A DNA stretch of 64,000 bases from Sunxiuqinia sp963678245 (GTDB lineage Bacteria; Bacteroidota; Bacteroidia; Bacteroidales; Prolixibacteraceae), in NCBI GenBank assembly GCA_965140765.1, contig OZ223309.1, positions 1,674,001 to 1,738,000 on the forward strand, read 5' to 3'. Under the pieces are notes generated by a model. It made no database searches. It had not been told where the DNA came from and saw only the letters and a list, made by a program, of their open reading frames with translations. How positions within the stretch are numbered: position 1 is the stretch's first letter; each line of letters begins with the position of its first letter. Positions 8,548 through 18,819 of the stretch are shown here, piece after piece. The translations under genes and the position numbers were made by a program.

Positions 8548-11500
8548 TCATTCTTTTATGCCAAACGTATTTTTGGCTCCACTAAAGATGGATTTCCACC
8601 AATAGTTCACAATCGATTTTTTGGGATCACGATTAAAACTAATTTCGTCGGGTAGTAAAATTCGGGTTCGCGGATGTTTTGATTTTAGCATCAAATTATT
8701 GGCTATAAAACTGGCAAATTTAGCTTCTCTCGTGTCTCCGTCTTTGGTTGTAAGTATCGATACTTTTAAGTTGTCATAGGCAAATCGGAGCTGTCCTTGC
8801 GCGTGTGTCTGATTTGCTTCAAATTCAAATTCAAAACGATCTAATTGTCCGGATCTTACTGAGACCCCTGCTGTGTTCTCTACAATTGGATTTAAAATCG
8901 TTAAATCAAAAGGAGAGAGCTTTCCAGCTACTGAAAATTCATTTTCAGTTGACTGCATGTTGTATTTCATGGTCGTTTCCAAAAATGCCTTTCCCATCAA
9001 TAAACCGCTTGCCTTGATGGTTAATGTTGAATTGGAATTTAGCATATCGGGTAGGTTGGTAACCGGATAAGCACTGATATCTAGGCTTTCAAATTTAACC
9101 ATGCCGGATAAAGGCATTTTTTCTGCTTGTTCGGTGTAATAAATGTTGTAGTCCTCTAGCTTTAGTGAATCAAAGTAAAAAGGTAAGTCAATGTTCTTAA
9201 TCATTTCCTGCGGGAGTATCGATCTACTGTTTGGATTATCCGCAATTGTTTTATCCCGATAGATTGAAAGTCGTCCTCCGCTGGCAATTATTGATGAAGC
9301 CATTAATTCCCCTCTGTTATACCAACCTTTCAGATCAATATTCTGCATGGTTAACCGGTCAATATGCCCTTGGTAATGATCAGTTTCAAAAGAAATTATT
9401 TTTTGAAATTGTGCTTTTGAGTATCTGGGAATAATTTGAATGGCAGATATCGTCAAATGATTATCTTGATTGTCAAAATTGATGTCTCCCAAATGAAAAT
9501 TATAGTATTTATCAGGACCTGTGAATGCGTAATTCTGTAGATTTAACCGAACAGATTTAGCTCCCAGTAAGTCATTAGAAGCTATTGTGTCTAATTCAAA
9601 ATTCGCTAATTCGACCTGTGCTTTTGGATAGTTCTTAGTTTTTTCGCCAATTAATCGAATGACTTGTGCTTGGTTTAGGTTGATATTTTGTGCCGAAATT
9701 CGGTTAATCAGAGGGGAGATTGTTTCCGGAATTTTAAGATGATAAAGATTGAGCTTATCCTGATTGGTTTTATCTGAATTGATTGTCATAACCGGATTTT
9801 CAGCCACAATAGATTCAAAATGAAGATTTTTGTTGTTTATAACCTGCTCAATATCCAGTTGCTCGAATACCAGTTTAGGAACGAGTAGTTGCTGAAACCC
9901 TTGATTCTTTAGTGCTGATCTGTTTTTTAATAACAAATTTAACACTTCCAGCTTCTGGCTGTAAGTTGAGAATTTTATTTGTCCTGCTGTAAAGTTAACG
10001 GTTCCTTTTTGCGGCTTAAATGTAATTTGATTTAACGTTGTTGAAATATTATCAGAATTGAAGTTCGCAGGTTTATTGGTTCCCTGACTGATTAAGCTAT
10101 TGTTGGTTCCCTGCATTGATATGCTGGCTGTGAGTATCTTCTTTTCGGAAAGCTGATCAGTTTCAATCACATTGATTTGTCCATCATTTATATCAAACTT
10201 TTTGATGATAAGCGTGTGCATCTCTTTTGGCAGTGGAACAGCTACTTTTTCAAAATTTATCTGATTTTTAGCTCCCCTTGTGCGGTATAAATCAATTAAT
10301 GGCTTTTGTATTACAAATTGGTCGACAGCTAGCCGCTGTTTAAAATAGGCTTCTTCTAAATCAACTCCTCGAAGCTTGATTTCGGGGATGCTGATATGAA
10401 AATGTACAGGAAGATTTCCTTTGGTTTTGCTCGTTATGTCGGGGTACAGGATTGCATTTCGAATAAATATTTCTGATTGTTTTGATGATATGCCGATTTC
10501 TTTGGCTTGCAGGTAGTGCACATCGTCTGATAATTGAAAAAGATGATCTTCAATTTTCAGTTCAAAGTCATCGGCAAATAGCAGTTTATGCTTTTCGATC
10601 TCGACCTCGCTTAAAGCAAAGTTGTCAAGTTCAAGACTAAATTTATTATTGAACGAAATCGTCTTTCCTTTCTTGCTATGCGTAATTAGTTGAATATTAC
10701 CGTTAGTAGTCGTAATTTTTTTTATTGAAATATTTTCGATATAGTTACTTAGCAGATCGTAGAATTCACGAGACGAATATTTGTTTTCGTTCTGTTTTTC
10801 AGGTCGGGAAAAAACTTCAAGGTAAATGTTGGGCTCAATAATTGAGAATCGATTGATTCTCAGTTTTTTATTGAAAAATGCCTGGTGAATATTCGTGTTA
10901 TTCAAGCTCATGTAGGGGACGCGAATATCATAAATCTGTGAGCGGTTTAGTTTTTTGAGTAATCGGGCGTTCATCTCAGGTTTGTCGGGCGACAATTCCA
11001 GATTTCGAATAGTCGCTCTGTTTTGATAGGTTGAAACATTGATTTGCTCAATTTTTAATCGGTGAATTTGATCCACTAGCTTCATTTCGTAGTTCGAAAA
11101 ATTTAAATCGATGTTAGTTGCAAAAAATAGTTTGTCGGTTCTGTTTGCACTTGTTGAATCCAGAGAGAAATCGGTCAGCCTAAACGAAAAATCTGATGAA
11201 ATTACGCCGGACTGGTGCGGATTATCGGCGGCGTTAATGGTGAATTTTCCCTGATCAAATTCAACCAGATTGGCATAGACACCCTTAATGTAGTTGCGGA
11301 TGAAAAAATAAAGCAGGCTGTTTGTGTCTTTTTGAGTCTTGCGTTTTATATTGCCGTTGTTAATTATTAATGTTGGGCGGTAGGCTAAAATCGACTGAAG
11401 GGGCATTTCACGCTTATGAAACAATTTTTTTAGGTCGATGTCAATTAGTCGGATACTATCACATTCAAGATCAACTTTCGTCATTTCGGTTGACGGATTT

Positions 11501-12789
11501 TGGTTTGGTTTTAACTGGAGGTGATCGGCACTTAAAAAGCTATTTTTACTGCAGACGATGATGCTTGTTGCGTCGAAACGATGGATTTCATCATTCATTA
11601 GCAAATAGTAATTATCGATCTCCAAATATAAGTTTGTGGAATATAGAATTCTGTTCGGATCGGTGTATGAATCTTCGCTAAGCAGCAAGCTGTCCAATTG
11701 AACTTCAAGGTCGTAGAATTCCTGTATTCCGGTTTTGTTTTCCTTCTTTCGCTCAATTTTAAGCTTTTCGGCATTCATCGACAAGTGGTTTATCTTCAGT
11801 TGCCTGATTTCGCCTTTTACGAGTTGATACAAATCAAACTCTTTAATTTTTTTTAGGTTAATCTCTGGTGCACCTTCTAATGGAAATACTTGTATTTGTG
11901 CATCCATCAAAAATAACGAGTCAATTTGAAGACTGTCATTCTGAAAAATCTCTCTTAATTGATTAGATTTGATTTTGATCTCTGGAATTTCAACATGATA
12001 GCGTGTTCCTTTTACCTGGCTTGAATTAACCGGTGTAAGTTGAATCTCAGTTCCAACGATATCTTTATTTTTTAGCGAATATTGTATCTTTTGAACAGAC
12101 AGTTCGTGGATGCTGTCGGGAAGCGATTTCTGGTAATTGTCAATACCAAAGTAGACATCATCAGCTTTAAAAAAATCCTTTTCACGATTAATGCAAACAG
12201 AATCAGTGTAAAAATTTGAAATTTCGATATTAAAATTCAGGTTACTCAATCTGTTTGCCGAGTTTATGGGAAGTTGACCAGTAAGGAATCCTGCATTCGA
12301 AAGCTCAATTTCTTCAATCGAAATTGTTCTTAAGTATGTGTTAAAAAGCGGTGAGATTTTTTGGATAAATGCAAATGGATCGTCTGACTTCTCTTGTTGA
12401 AGCGTATCTGTTTTTAATTCCCACGAAGGCGATTCAATCTTTAGTTTTCGAATGTGCAGTTTTCTTTTAGCTAATAATTTATAAAGCCCCACCTGATTTA
12501 TTTTTAGTAAATCAGCCTTTAGTAAATATTCAGCGTTCGACGAATTATTATCATGAATACCGATATGTGAAATCGACAGGCTTTGGCTGAAGATGTCGAC
12601 CGACAAATCTTCAAAGCTAAGTGAGTATGAGCCATTCGTTTTTTTTGTGAATTGCTTTTCTAATTCATCTTTTATCAATGTTTCAGCAAAGAAAAACGAG
12701 AGAATAGAAAACGCAATAATCAAAGCGAACAAAGCAAGCAGTGTCCATTTAATCAGGCGTTTCATTATCTGTTTTCTTTCTTTTGTCAT
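8548..12789 (-). CDS. AsmA-like / DUF748-type giant envelope protein
   Basis: 1413 residues. One N-terminal transmembrane helix (about residues 14-33) is followed by a long, repetitive beta-rich periplasmic region with many recurring phrases of the type (L/I)xIxxLxIxxPxI/xLY and LxLxNY. This is the composition of AsmA/TamB-like bridge proteins, now thought to carry phospholipids between inner and outer membrane. The C-terminal part (e.g. GKAFLETTMKYNM and SVRSGQLDRFEFEFEAN) matches the conserved AsmA/DUF748 end. A second in-frame ATG seven codons downstream, right before MKRLIKW, is an alternative start. The gene stands alone on the minus strand with about 800 bp of non-coding or decayed DNA upstream. 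Family assignment is by overall character rather than a sharp motif. Confidence 0.75.
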   Translation of the reverse strand: MTKERKQIMKRLIKWTLLALFALIIAFSILSFFFAETLIKDELEKQFTKKTNGSYSLSFEDLSVDIFSQSLSISHIGIHDNNSSNAEYLLKADLLKINQVGLYKLLAKRKLHIRKLKIESPSWELKTDTLQQEKSDDPFAFIQKISPLFNTYLRTISIEEIELSNAGFLTGQLPINSANRLSNLNFNIEISNFYTDSVCINREKDFFKADDVYFGIDNYQKSLPDSIHELSVQKIQYSLKNKDIVGTEIQLTPVNSSQVKGTRYHVEIPEIKIKSNQLREIFQNDSLQIDSLFLMDAQIQVFPLEGAPEINLKKIKEFDLYQLVKGEIRQLKINHLSMNAEKLKIERKKENKTGIQEFYDLEVQLDSLLLSEDSYTDPNRILYSTNLYLEIDNYYLLMNDEIHRFDATSIIVCSKNSFLSADHLQLKPNQNPSTEMTKVDLECDSIRLIDIDLKKLFHKREMPLQSILAYRPTLIINNGNIKRKTQKDTNSLLYFFIRNYIKGVYANLVEFDQGKFTINAADNPHQSGVISSDFSFRLTDFSLDSTSANRTDKLFFATNIDLNFSNYEMKLVDQIHRLKIEQINVSTYQNRATIRNLELSPDKPEMNARLLKKLNRSQIYDIRVPYMSLNNTNIHQAFFNKKLRINRFSIIEPNIYLEVFSRPEKQNENKYSSREFYDLLSNYIENISIKKITTTNGNIQLITHSKKGKTISFNNKFSLELDNFALSEVEIEKHKLLFADDFELKIEDHLFQLSDDVHYLQAKEIGISSKQSEIFIRNAILYPDITSKTKGNLPVHFHISIPEIKLRGVDLEEAYFKQRLAVDQFVIQKPLIDLYRTRGAKNQINFEKVAVPLPKEMHTLIIKKFDINDGQINVIETDQLSEKKILTASISMQGTNNSLISQGTNKPANFNSDNISTTLNQITFKPQKGTVNFTAGQIKFSTYSQKLEVLNLLLKNRSALKNQGFQQLLVPKLVFEQLDIEQVINNKNLHFESIVAENPVMTINSDKTNQDKLNLYHLKIPETISPLINRISAQNINLNQAQVIRLIGEKTKNYPKAQVELANFELDTIASNDLLGAKSVRLNLQNYAFTGPDKYYNFHLGDINFDNQDNHLTISAIQIIPRYSKAQFQKIISFETDHYQGHIDRLTMQNIDLKGWYNRGELMASSIIASGGRLSIYRDKTIADNPNSRSILPQEMIKNIDLPFYFDSLKLEDYNIYYTEQAEKMPLSGMVKFESLDISAYPVTNLPDMLNSNSTLTIKASGLLMGKAFLETTMKYNMQSTENEFSVAGKLSPFDLTILNPIVENTAGVSVRSGQLDRFEFEFEANQTHAQGQLRFAYDNLKVSILTTKDGDTREAKFASFIANNLMLKSKHPRTRILLPDEISFNRDPKKSIVNYWWKSIFSGAKNTFGIKE

Positions 12790-13104
12790 TCGGTGTAAAT
12801 TCTGATTTCAGGCATCAACAATAATTGAGACCAATTTTGTGAAAATAGTTGCGTAATCAAAGTAAAATTTTGTGGAAATTGAAAACCCATGTTTTTTGAG
12901 CATGGTCAGAGTGACTCCGCATTCTGCTTTTTCAAATTTGATAAGAATTATTGGAAGAGAATACTGTATGTTTTCAAGTCAGCTTTTAGTATGTAAATAC
13001 CCTGTGGACGTGGCTCTTTCCTTTTGAATTAGTTCATAACGGATATAAATGAAAAGTGTTTTTATAGTGCATTGAATAGAATAATATAAAAATTTATTTC
13101 TTTT

Positions 13105-13112
13105 TACTTTTG
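13105..13112 (+). promoter_or_regulatory. TAnnTTTG box in front of a decayed reading frame
   Basis: TACTTTTG fits the Bacteroidota -7 consensus and lies about 20 bp before an ATG pair at 13136-13139. The open frame behind it is broken, so this may be a leftover promoter. No -33 element was found at the right distance. Confidence 0.3.
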
Positions 13113-13133
13113 AGTTCGAATAAACTAAAACCA

Positions 13134-13440
13134 ATGATGAAACAGATCGAAAAATTCAATTTAACGACTCTAAAAGATACCATGAAACGTCGGTAAATGG
13201 TTTTTCAACTTATTTGAAGACCCCGATATCCCCCTTTCAATGAGTAGCCACTAAACGTCCGGTTGCTGCAGGCTTGACAGATTTTGACTTGTTTGATGAA
13301 GTGTACGGAAACACCAAGGTGTCGCCCGAAGTAACCCCACTGTAAAGAATTAATCATCCAGAGAGTACGAAAATCATAGGCTTGGAGCATATATATCGAT
13401 CATCAATAATTATTTATATGCAAACGGACGGTGGCAAATC
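13134..13440 (+). pseudogene. Possible remnant of a short protein-coding gene
   Basis: The stretch starts with an ATG pair and reads about 19 codons (MKQIEKFNLTTLKDTMKRR) to a stop. A second frame continues with protein-like sequence, including VATKRPVAAGLTDFDLFDE, YGNTKVSPEVTPL and RINHPESTKIIGLEH, interrupted by two stop codons. The mix of coding-like composition, internal stops and a promoter-like box suggests a decayed gene. I do not recognise the family. The rest of the interval 12790-13591 holds nothing I can name. Confidence 0.3.
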
Positions 13441-13591
13441 AAGTTATTAAAATCCCAGTTATAGAAATTTGTTGCTCAATGCTTTATTGTATCTGGAAAA
13501 TTGAGATTCAAATTTGATCTTTATTGTTTTTGTTAGCAGTTTCTTCTTCCGAGTTTTAGAAAAAGCTGATAGGTGTGTTTTTATTTGTATG

Positions 13592-14296
13592 TTAGTTGAT
13601 CGCAAATCGAGCAAAAACTTTGTAGCTCAGTTTTATCTTTTGAAAAGTAATTTCGGGTTCAATTTGTTGACTCTCATCTTCAATTCGCTGTATGGCACCC
13701 ACTGTTTTTACATTACGAAAATAAGGTTGTGCATAATTTTCGCGTTCCTGAATAAACAAGGCTTGTCCAACTTTTTGATCTACTGCTTCGAGCAAGTACG
13801 TTGCTTTTTCTTTTGCATTTTTTATTGCTTTAATCTTGACTTCTTTTTTGTAGACTTCCATTTTAGTATGGTCGACCCGTTCCACATAAGCATTTTGAAC
13901 GTCAATTTCATCCAGTATCTCCCACGTGTCAGCCAATTCTTGTGTGGTGCTAACCTCAAGCACATAGTCTTTTGATGCCAGTACATCTTTATTTTTTCGT
14001 TTGATCTTCACAAAATCAGCGTCAGCATCAGCTAAAGATAACTTGGTTAAATCAAAATCATTTACTTTCAAGTGTTGTTTCATTTTCTTTTCCAGATCCT
14101 CGATGTTGAGTTTTTTCTTGCCATCGTAGCGTTCTTTTATGGTGAAATGCAGGAAGATTTGATCAGGAATAACTTCCATTTCACCTTCCCCTGTAACTTC
14201 AATATACGGGGTCGAATTTAAAGGATTTAGCTCGCTTTGTGCTATGCCTGATGCTGAAATCAGCGCCAAGGCAATGAATAAAAAAAATGTTTTCAT
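13592..14296 (-). CDS. SIMPL domain (DUF541) exported protein
   Basis: 234 residues from the chosen ATG, which gives a clean signal peptide (MKTFFLFIALALISASGIAQ). An upstream in-frame ATG at 14326 would add ten residues in front of it and is less likely. The mature part opens with PYIEVTGEGEMEVIPDQIFLHF, the typical SIMPL start, and contains KAIKNAKEKATYLLEAVDQKVG, the conserved helix of this family. SIMPL proteins are periplasmic or outer-membrane proteins of largely unknown function; the E. coli member YggE is linked to oxidative stress. Monocistronic, divergent from the nuclease gene at 14409. Confidence 0.85.
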   Translation of the reverse strand: MKTFFLFIALALISASGIAQSELNPLNSTPYIEVTGEGEMEVIPDQIFLHFTIKERYDGKKKLNIEDLEKKMKQHLKVNDFDLTKLSLADADADFVKIKRKNKDVLASKDYVLEVSTTQELADTWEILDEIDVQNAYVERVDHTKMEVYKKEVKIKAIKNAKEKATYLLEAVDQKVGQALFIQERENYAQPYFRNVKTVGAIQRIEDESQQIEPEITFQKIKLSYKVFARFAIN

Positions 14297-14408
14297 CGGA
14301 TTAATTTTTATATGTATTGTTTTCATTTTTATTGTTTTATTTTGAACGTTGATTACTCTTTTTACAAGGCCCTTAATTTAAGTATTATCTTTATCAAAAA
14401 TATTTTCC

Positions 14409-17246
14409 ATGACCCCTTTTTTAACTCAGGTTGCTCAATATTTGTATCGCACTTTTGGCGATGAATTAAATCACATTGCGTTGGTTTTTCCAAGTCGGCG
14501 GGCCAGCGTGTTTTTTAATGCCTATTTAAACGAACTGGTAAAATCACCCATCATTGGATCCGAAACAATAACCATCGACGAATTAGTTGCACGGATGTCG
14601 GGAATACAAATATCGGACCAGATTAGCTTGATTTTACATTTGCATCAAGTTTATGTCAGCGAAACAGGGCATGATGAGTCCTTGGATGATTTTTTCTTTT
14701 GGGGCGAAATTCTACTTAACGATTTCAATGATATCGACAAATATCAATTGGATGCTCGTGACTTATTTCAAAATATAAAAGATATAAAAGAAGTTGAGAC
14801 ACGGTTTGATTATTTAAGTGCAGAGCAGAAAAAAGCGATTGAAGCATTTTGGGGAAATATTGGGAAAGCAGGCGGATCGGAGAATAAGGATAAGTTTATG
14901 GCCATGTGGAACAAGCTGCCGGCTATTTATCAGCGCTTTAGAGGTGAGTTATTGACGGAAAATACCGGTTACACAGGCTTGGTTTATCGGAAGTTGATCG
15001 AAGGCTTGACAGCGGAAAAAGTAGAGAAACTGGATTCCGATCAATTTGTGTTCGTAGGTTTCAATGCCCTGAATAAATGTGAAAACAAGCTGCTTAACTT
15101 CTTCCAGTCAGCTGAAAAGGCTTTGTTCTTTTGGGATTATGACGAACAGTTTTTAAACGATCCGATCATGGAGGCTGGACTTTTTATCCGTCGCAATCGG
15201 ATTGAATTCCCAGCCCCCAAGCATTTCGAGCTGGATGCCGGAAAGCAAAAAGAGCAGAAAATAACCTTGGTTTCTGTTCCCGGTCAGGTGGCTCAAGCGC
15301 AGGTGATTAATTATAAGGAGTTGTTCGAAAATGAAATTAAAGCTGATCGGTTTGATGATACAGCCTTGGTTTTATCAGACGAAAGCTTGCTAGTGCCTGT
15401 TATTTCTGCCGCCGGCTCGCAGTTTAAGCAAATCAACATCACCATGGGTTACGCCTTGCAGGATACGCCTGTTTACAGCTTTATCTCTTTGCTGATCGAT
15501 TTACAAAAAAATATCCGGAAGCTTGATGGTCATATTGCTTTTTATCATCGGCCGGTATTGGCTTTATTGAAACATCAATTAATATCCAGCGCTGAAACCA
15601 AAGCCTTGGTTGTTGAAATCTTAAGCAAAAACAAGATCCATGTTCGTCAAAGTGATTTGATACAGAACGAACTGCTTCGCTTGATATTCACACCTCAGCC
15701 GGATTGGAAATCTTGTGCTGAATATGTGATGGCTGTTATTCGGCAGCTCGGATTGCAATTTGCCAGCTACGAAGATGCTCCTGTAAACCTGGAAGGGGAG
15801 TATTTGTATCAGGCCTATCTGGCTATTCAGCGGCTGAGCGACACTTTGGAAAAGCTGAGCACTGGCAAGTTGTCTCTTACATTGTTTTTTCGGCTCCTTA
15901 TTCAGCATCTGCAGCGGGTGTCCATTCCTTTTGAAGGCGAACCTTTAACCGGATTGCAGGTAATGGGTTTTCTGGAAACTCGGATTCTGGATTTTAAGAA
16001 AGTAGTGCTTTTTTCGGTCAACGAAGGCAAAATGCCCAAGGCTACCCCCGTTCATTCGTTTATCCCATATCATTTGCGAAAAGCATTTGGATTGCCTGCC
16101 TACGAAGAACACGATGCCATGTATGCCTATTATTTCTATCGGTTGCTGCATCGTGCTGAAGAAGTGGTGCTGGTTTATAATTCGGCTAGCGATGGGTTAA
16201 ATTCGGGGGAAATGAGCCGCTATTTATTTCAATTGAAATATGATTCAGAGGTTAGTCCTAAAGAGTTTTACTTCGACTTCAACTTTAAATCGTCTGAAAA
16301 CGCGCCGATATCGGTTTCTGCTACCAAAGAACACCAGCAAAAGCTATTGGATAATTACAGTTCGAGAAAATTAAGTCCCAGTGCGCTAAATACTTATTTG
16401 GATTGTAAGTTAAAGTTCTATTTCAAACACATCGCATTTATTAAGGAATCAGAAGAAGTGTCGGAAGATGTTGATCCCCGTCTGTTTGGAAACTTGTTTC
16501 ACTATGCCATGGAATTGCTGTACGCTGATTTTGTTGGCACTGAAGTGCAAAAAGATCATATAAAAGCCCTGCTGCTAAATAAACATAGGTTGGAGCAGGT
16601 TGTAAAAGCTGCTTTTGCAAAGGAGTATTACAAAGACAAAGAACTTAATGAAATTAAAATATCGGGCAAAAATATTTTGGTGAAAGATCATCTGGAAACT
16701 TACTTGACACAATTGTTGAAGAACGACTTGGCCTTTGCTCCCTTTACGGTGGTTGCGTTGGAGGGGCAGTACGAAGCCCCCTTTAACATTGATTTACCAG
16801 AGGGGGAGAAGCAAATTTTGCTTGGTGGAACAATCGACCGGATTGATGAAACGGATGGCGGAACACGTATTATCGACTATAAAACCGGCCGCAATTTAAA
16901 GTTGAATTTCAAAGGTGTTGAACAGTTTTATCAGCGCGATAAATCAGGCCGTCCGAAAGAAATTTTTCAAACGTTGATTTATTCTGAGATTTTTCAACGA
17001 TCGACAGGAAAAGATAATTTATTGCCTGCGATTTATAAGATTGATGATTTCTTTGATGACAAATTTCAACCTGAAGTGATTTATGGTGCCGAACGCCTGA
17101 GTTATCAGCAGATTGCAGATTCCTTTCAACAAAGTTTAAATGAACTGTTGAGTGAGATGTTCAGTGCGGATAATGTTTATGAACAAACAGAAGATGATCG
17201 GAAATGCCGAACTTGCCCATATAACGTCATTTGCCGACGGGGTTAA
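14409..17246 (+). CDS. AddB-like PD-(D/E)XK nuclease with Fe-S cysteines
   Basis: 945 residues. The N-terminal two thirds is an inactive helicase-like region of the AddB/RexB type (IALVFPSRRASVFFNAYL near the start, then ILDFKKVVLFSVNEGKMP about residue 525, the UvrD-like motif). The C-terminal nuclease has LGGTIDRIDE and RIIDYKTGRN, the D...DYK core of RecB-family nucleases, at about residues 800-835. A cysteine in NTYLDCKLKFYFKH (about 662) and three in KCRTCPYNVIC at the extreme C terminus make the Cys-x(n)-Cys-x2-Cys-x5-Cys set that binds a 4Fe-4S cluster in AddB. It should act in double-strand break end processing. No AddA partner is adjacent. The stop overlaps the trmD stop by 3-4 bases. 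Confidence 0.85.
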   Translation: MTPFLTQVAQYLYRTFGDELNHIALVFPSRRASVFFNAYLNELVKSPIIGSETITIDELVARMSGIQISDQISLILHLHQVYVSETGHDESLDDFFFWGEILLNDFNDIDKYQLDARDLFQNIKDIKEVETRFDYLSAEQKKAIEAFWGNIGKAGGSENKDKFMAMWNKLPAIYQRFRGELLTENTGYTGLVYRKLIEGLTAEKVEKLDSDQFVFVGFNALNKCENKLLNFFQSAEKALFFWDYDEQFLNDPIMEAGLFIRRNRIEFPAPKHFELDAGKQKEQKITLVSVPGQVAQAQVINYKELFENEIKADRFDDTALVLSDESLLVPVISAAGSQFKQINITMGYALQDTPVYSFISLLIDLQKNIRKLDGHIAFYHRPVLALLKHQLISSAETKALVVEILSKNKIHVRQSDLIQNELLRLIFTPQPDWKSCAEYVMAVIRQLGLQFASYEDAPVNLEGEYLYQAYLAIQRLSDTLEKLSTGKLSLTLFFRLLIQHLQRVSIPFEGEPLTGLQVMGFLETRILDFKKVVLFSVNEGKMPKATPVHSFIPYHLRKAFGLPAYEEHDAMYAYYFYRLLHRAEEVVLVYNSASDGLNSGEMSRYLFQLKYDSEVSPKEFYFDFNFKSSENAPISVSATKEHQQKLLDNYSSRKLSPSALNTYLDCKLKFYFKHIAFIKESEEVSEDVDPRLFGNLFHYAMELLYADFVGTEVQKDHIKALLLNKHRLEQVVKAAFAKEYYKDKELNEIKISGKNILVKDHLETYLTQLLKNDLAFAPFTVVALEGQYEAPFNIDLPEGEKQILLGGTIDRIDETDGGTRIIDYKTGRNLKLNFKGVEQFYQRDKSGRPKEIFQTLIYSEIFQRSTGKDNLLPAIYKIDDFFDDKFQPEVIYGAERLSYQQIADSFQQSLNELLSEMFSADNVYEQTEDDRKCRTCPYNVICRRG

Positions 17247-17926
17247 TTCTTTTCATCGAGTAAGTCCGGACGTAGTTTTTTGGTGCGCTCGTAAGCTTGT
17301 TTCTCTTTCCAATCGTTTATCTTCTTGTCATTGCCACTTAAAAGCACCTCAGGAACTTTTAGTCCCTTATAATCTGCCGGTCGGGTATAAACCGGAGGGC
17401 TGAGTAGATTATCCTGAAATGAGTCGGTTAGGGCAGAGGTTTCATCCGAAATAACCCCCGGAATTAAGCGCACGATGCTATCCGTCATAACAGCAGCAGC
17501 CAGTTCGCCTCCGGTGAGCACATAATCGCCAATTGAAATTTCCCGGGTAATAAAATGATCGCGAATACGCTGGTCAACTCCTTTGTAGTGCCCACAAAGA
17601 ATCATGATGTTATTTTTAAGTGACAGTTGATTCGCGATTCCTTGTGTAAATTGCTCTCCATCAGGGCTCGTATAAATAATCTCATCGTACTCTCGTTGAG
17701 ATTTTAAATATTCAATCGCAGCTTCAATGGGTTGAATGGTCATTACCATGCCAGCACCGCCACTGAAAGCGTAGTCGTCAGTTTTTTTATGTTTATCGGT
17801 TGAGAAGTCACGAATGTTGTGCACATAAATTTCTACCATCCCTTTGTCTCGGCCTCTTTTGATGATAGAGTGATTAAACGGACTTTCCAATAATTCAGGA
17901 ACAACTGTTAAAATATCAATGCGCAT
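17243..17926 (-). CDS. trmD: tRNA (guanine-37-N1)-methyltransferase
   Basis: 227 residues from the ATG that begins MRIDILTVVPELLESPF, the normal TrmD N terminus; the open frame extends 24 codons further upstream but those residues do not belong to the family. The SPOUT trefoil-knot sequences are clear: ILCGHYKGVDQRIRDHF and ISIGDYVLTGGELAAAV, plus the SAM-site segment PGVISDETS. TrmD methylates G37 of tRNAs with proline, leucine and arginine anticodons and prevents +1 frameshifting; it is essential in most bacteria. It is not beside rpsP/rimM/rplS as in Proteobacteria, which is usual for Bacteroidota. Convergent, with overlapping stops, with the AddB-like gene. Confidence 0.97.
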   Translation of the reverse strand: MRIDILTVVPELLESPFNHSIIKRGRDKGMVEIYVHNIRDFSTDKHKKTDDYAFSGGAGMVMTIQPIEAAIEYLKSQREYDEIIYTSPDGEQFTQGIANQLSLKNNIMILCGHYKGVDQRIRDHFITREISIGDYVLTGGELAAAVMTDSIVRLIPGVISDETSALTDSFQDNLLSPPVYTRPADYKGLKVPEVLLSGNDKKINDWKEKQAYERTKKLRPDLLDEKN

Positions 17927-18179
17927 GGTTATGAAATTTGTGCTGCAAAAGTAACAAGTTTTTACAATTTGAATAGGTATAAAAAGCCAGGAATACATCT
18001 ATTAATCTAGATAAGATGTCGATACGGCATTAAGATTTCGCCTAAATCGGAAATAATGACATATTTGATGGTTGTGCAGTGGCTTTTTTGTCTTATTTTT
18101 TTTCTTGGAATAGAAGTTGAAAATGGAGGAGCAGAAACAATAATCTTAAAAACAATTAAATTTTAGGAGGAAATAAATT

Positions 18180-18635
18180 ATGAAACTTGTAAATGTTAAT
18201 CGTCCGGCTTATTACAACAATCCAGTTGATGTACTGTTAAAAGACTTTTTCAACCCTAAAACAGCAACTGATCGTTACGAAAAAGAAGAGTTGAAATATA
18301 CTCCCTCAACTAATGTTTTTGAGACCGATACTGATATCACGCTGGAGCTTTTAGTTCCTGGTTATTCAAAAGATGAGATTAAACTATCGGTCGAGAATAA
18401 CATGTTGTTGATCGATAGCCAAGAGATTGAGCCAAAAGCTGACGAAAAAGAAGCTGAAGAATTAAGGTATTCTCGTATTGAGTTTGAAAAGAAGAATTTT
18501 GAGAAGAAATTTAGACTTTCTGAAAAACTCAATCAAGACCAAATTAAAGCTGAAGTGAACAACGGAGTGCTTCGGATTACAATTGCGAAGAAAGAAGAAG
18601 CGGTTCCTGTAAAACGCCAAATTGAAATCGGATAA
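18180..18635 (+). CDS. Small heat-shock protein (Hsp20/alpha-crystallin family)
   Basis: 151 residues. The alpha-crystallin domain runs from about residue 38 to 140: FETDTDITLELLVPGYSKDE at the start, NMLLIDSQE in the middle, and the family hallmark NGVLRITIAKKEE near residue 130 (the consensus G-V-L). A C-terminal VKRQIEIG supplies a final beta-strand. It is an ATP-independent holdase that keeps unfolding proteins soluble. An unusually good Shine-Dalgarno sequence, AGGAGG at 18165-18170, stands 9 bp before the ATG, rare among its neighbours and consistent with high expression. No CIRCE element was seen upstream. A strong terminator ends the unit. Confidence 0.95.
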   Translation: MKLVNVNRPAYYNNPVDVLLKDFFNPKTATDRYEKEELKYTPSTNVFETDTDITLELLVPGYSKDEIKLSVENNMLLIDSQEIEPKADEKEAEELRYSRIEFEKKNFEKKFRLSEKLNQDQIKAEVNNGVLRITIAKKEEAVPVKRQIEIG

Positions 18636-18657
18636 ATCTGATTTTCAGGAGATAATA

Positions 18658-18692
18658 AACAAATGCCGTTGATTTCAACGGCATTTGTTGTT
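18658..18692 (+). terminator. Strong terminator after hsp20
   Basis: A perfect 14 bp stem (18658-18671 with 18676-18689) with a 4 nt loop, GC-rich at its core (ATGCCGTTG), 22 bp after the stop codon of the Hsp20 gene. Confidence 0.8.
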
Positions 18693-18819
18693 TCTGACGG
18701 TTTGTTTTTCTTACTTTATTGCTGTTTTACTTGAGTATTCGTACTTAATATTATATTTTCGTACATCTACAGGGAGCTTAAATCTCTGATAATTACTTTG
18801 TAATTTAAATTTTTAACAC

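Noticed and set aside
13514..13975. 153-codon plus-strand frame
   Set aside because: It lies opposite the SIMPL gene, is rich in Phe and Cys as expected for an antisense shadow, and has no ribosome-binding site or family motif.
17927..17998. 24-codon N-terminal extension of trmD
   Set aside because: TrmD proteins start at MRIDILT-like sequence; the extension has no family similarity.
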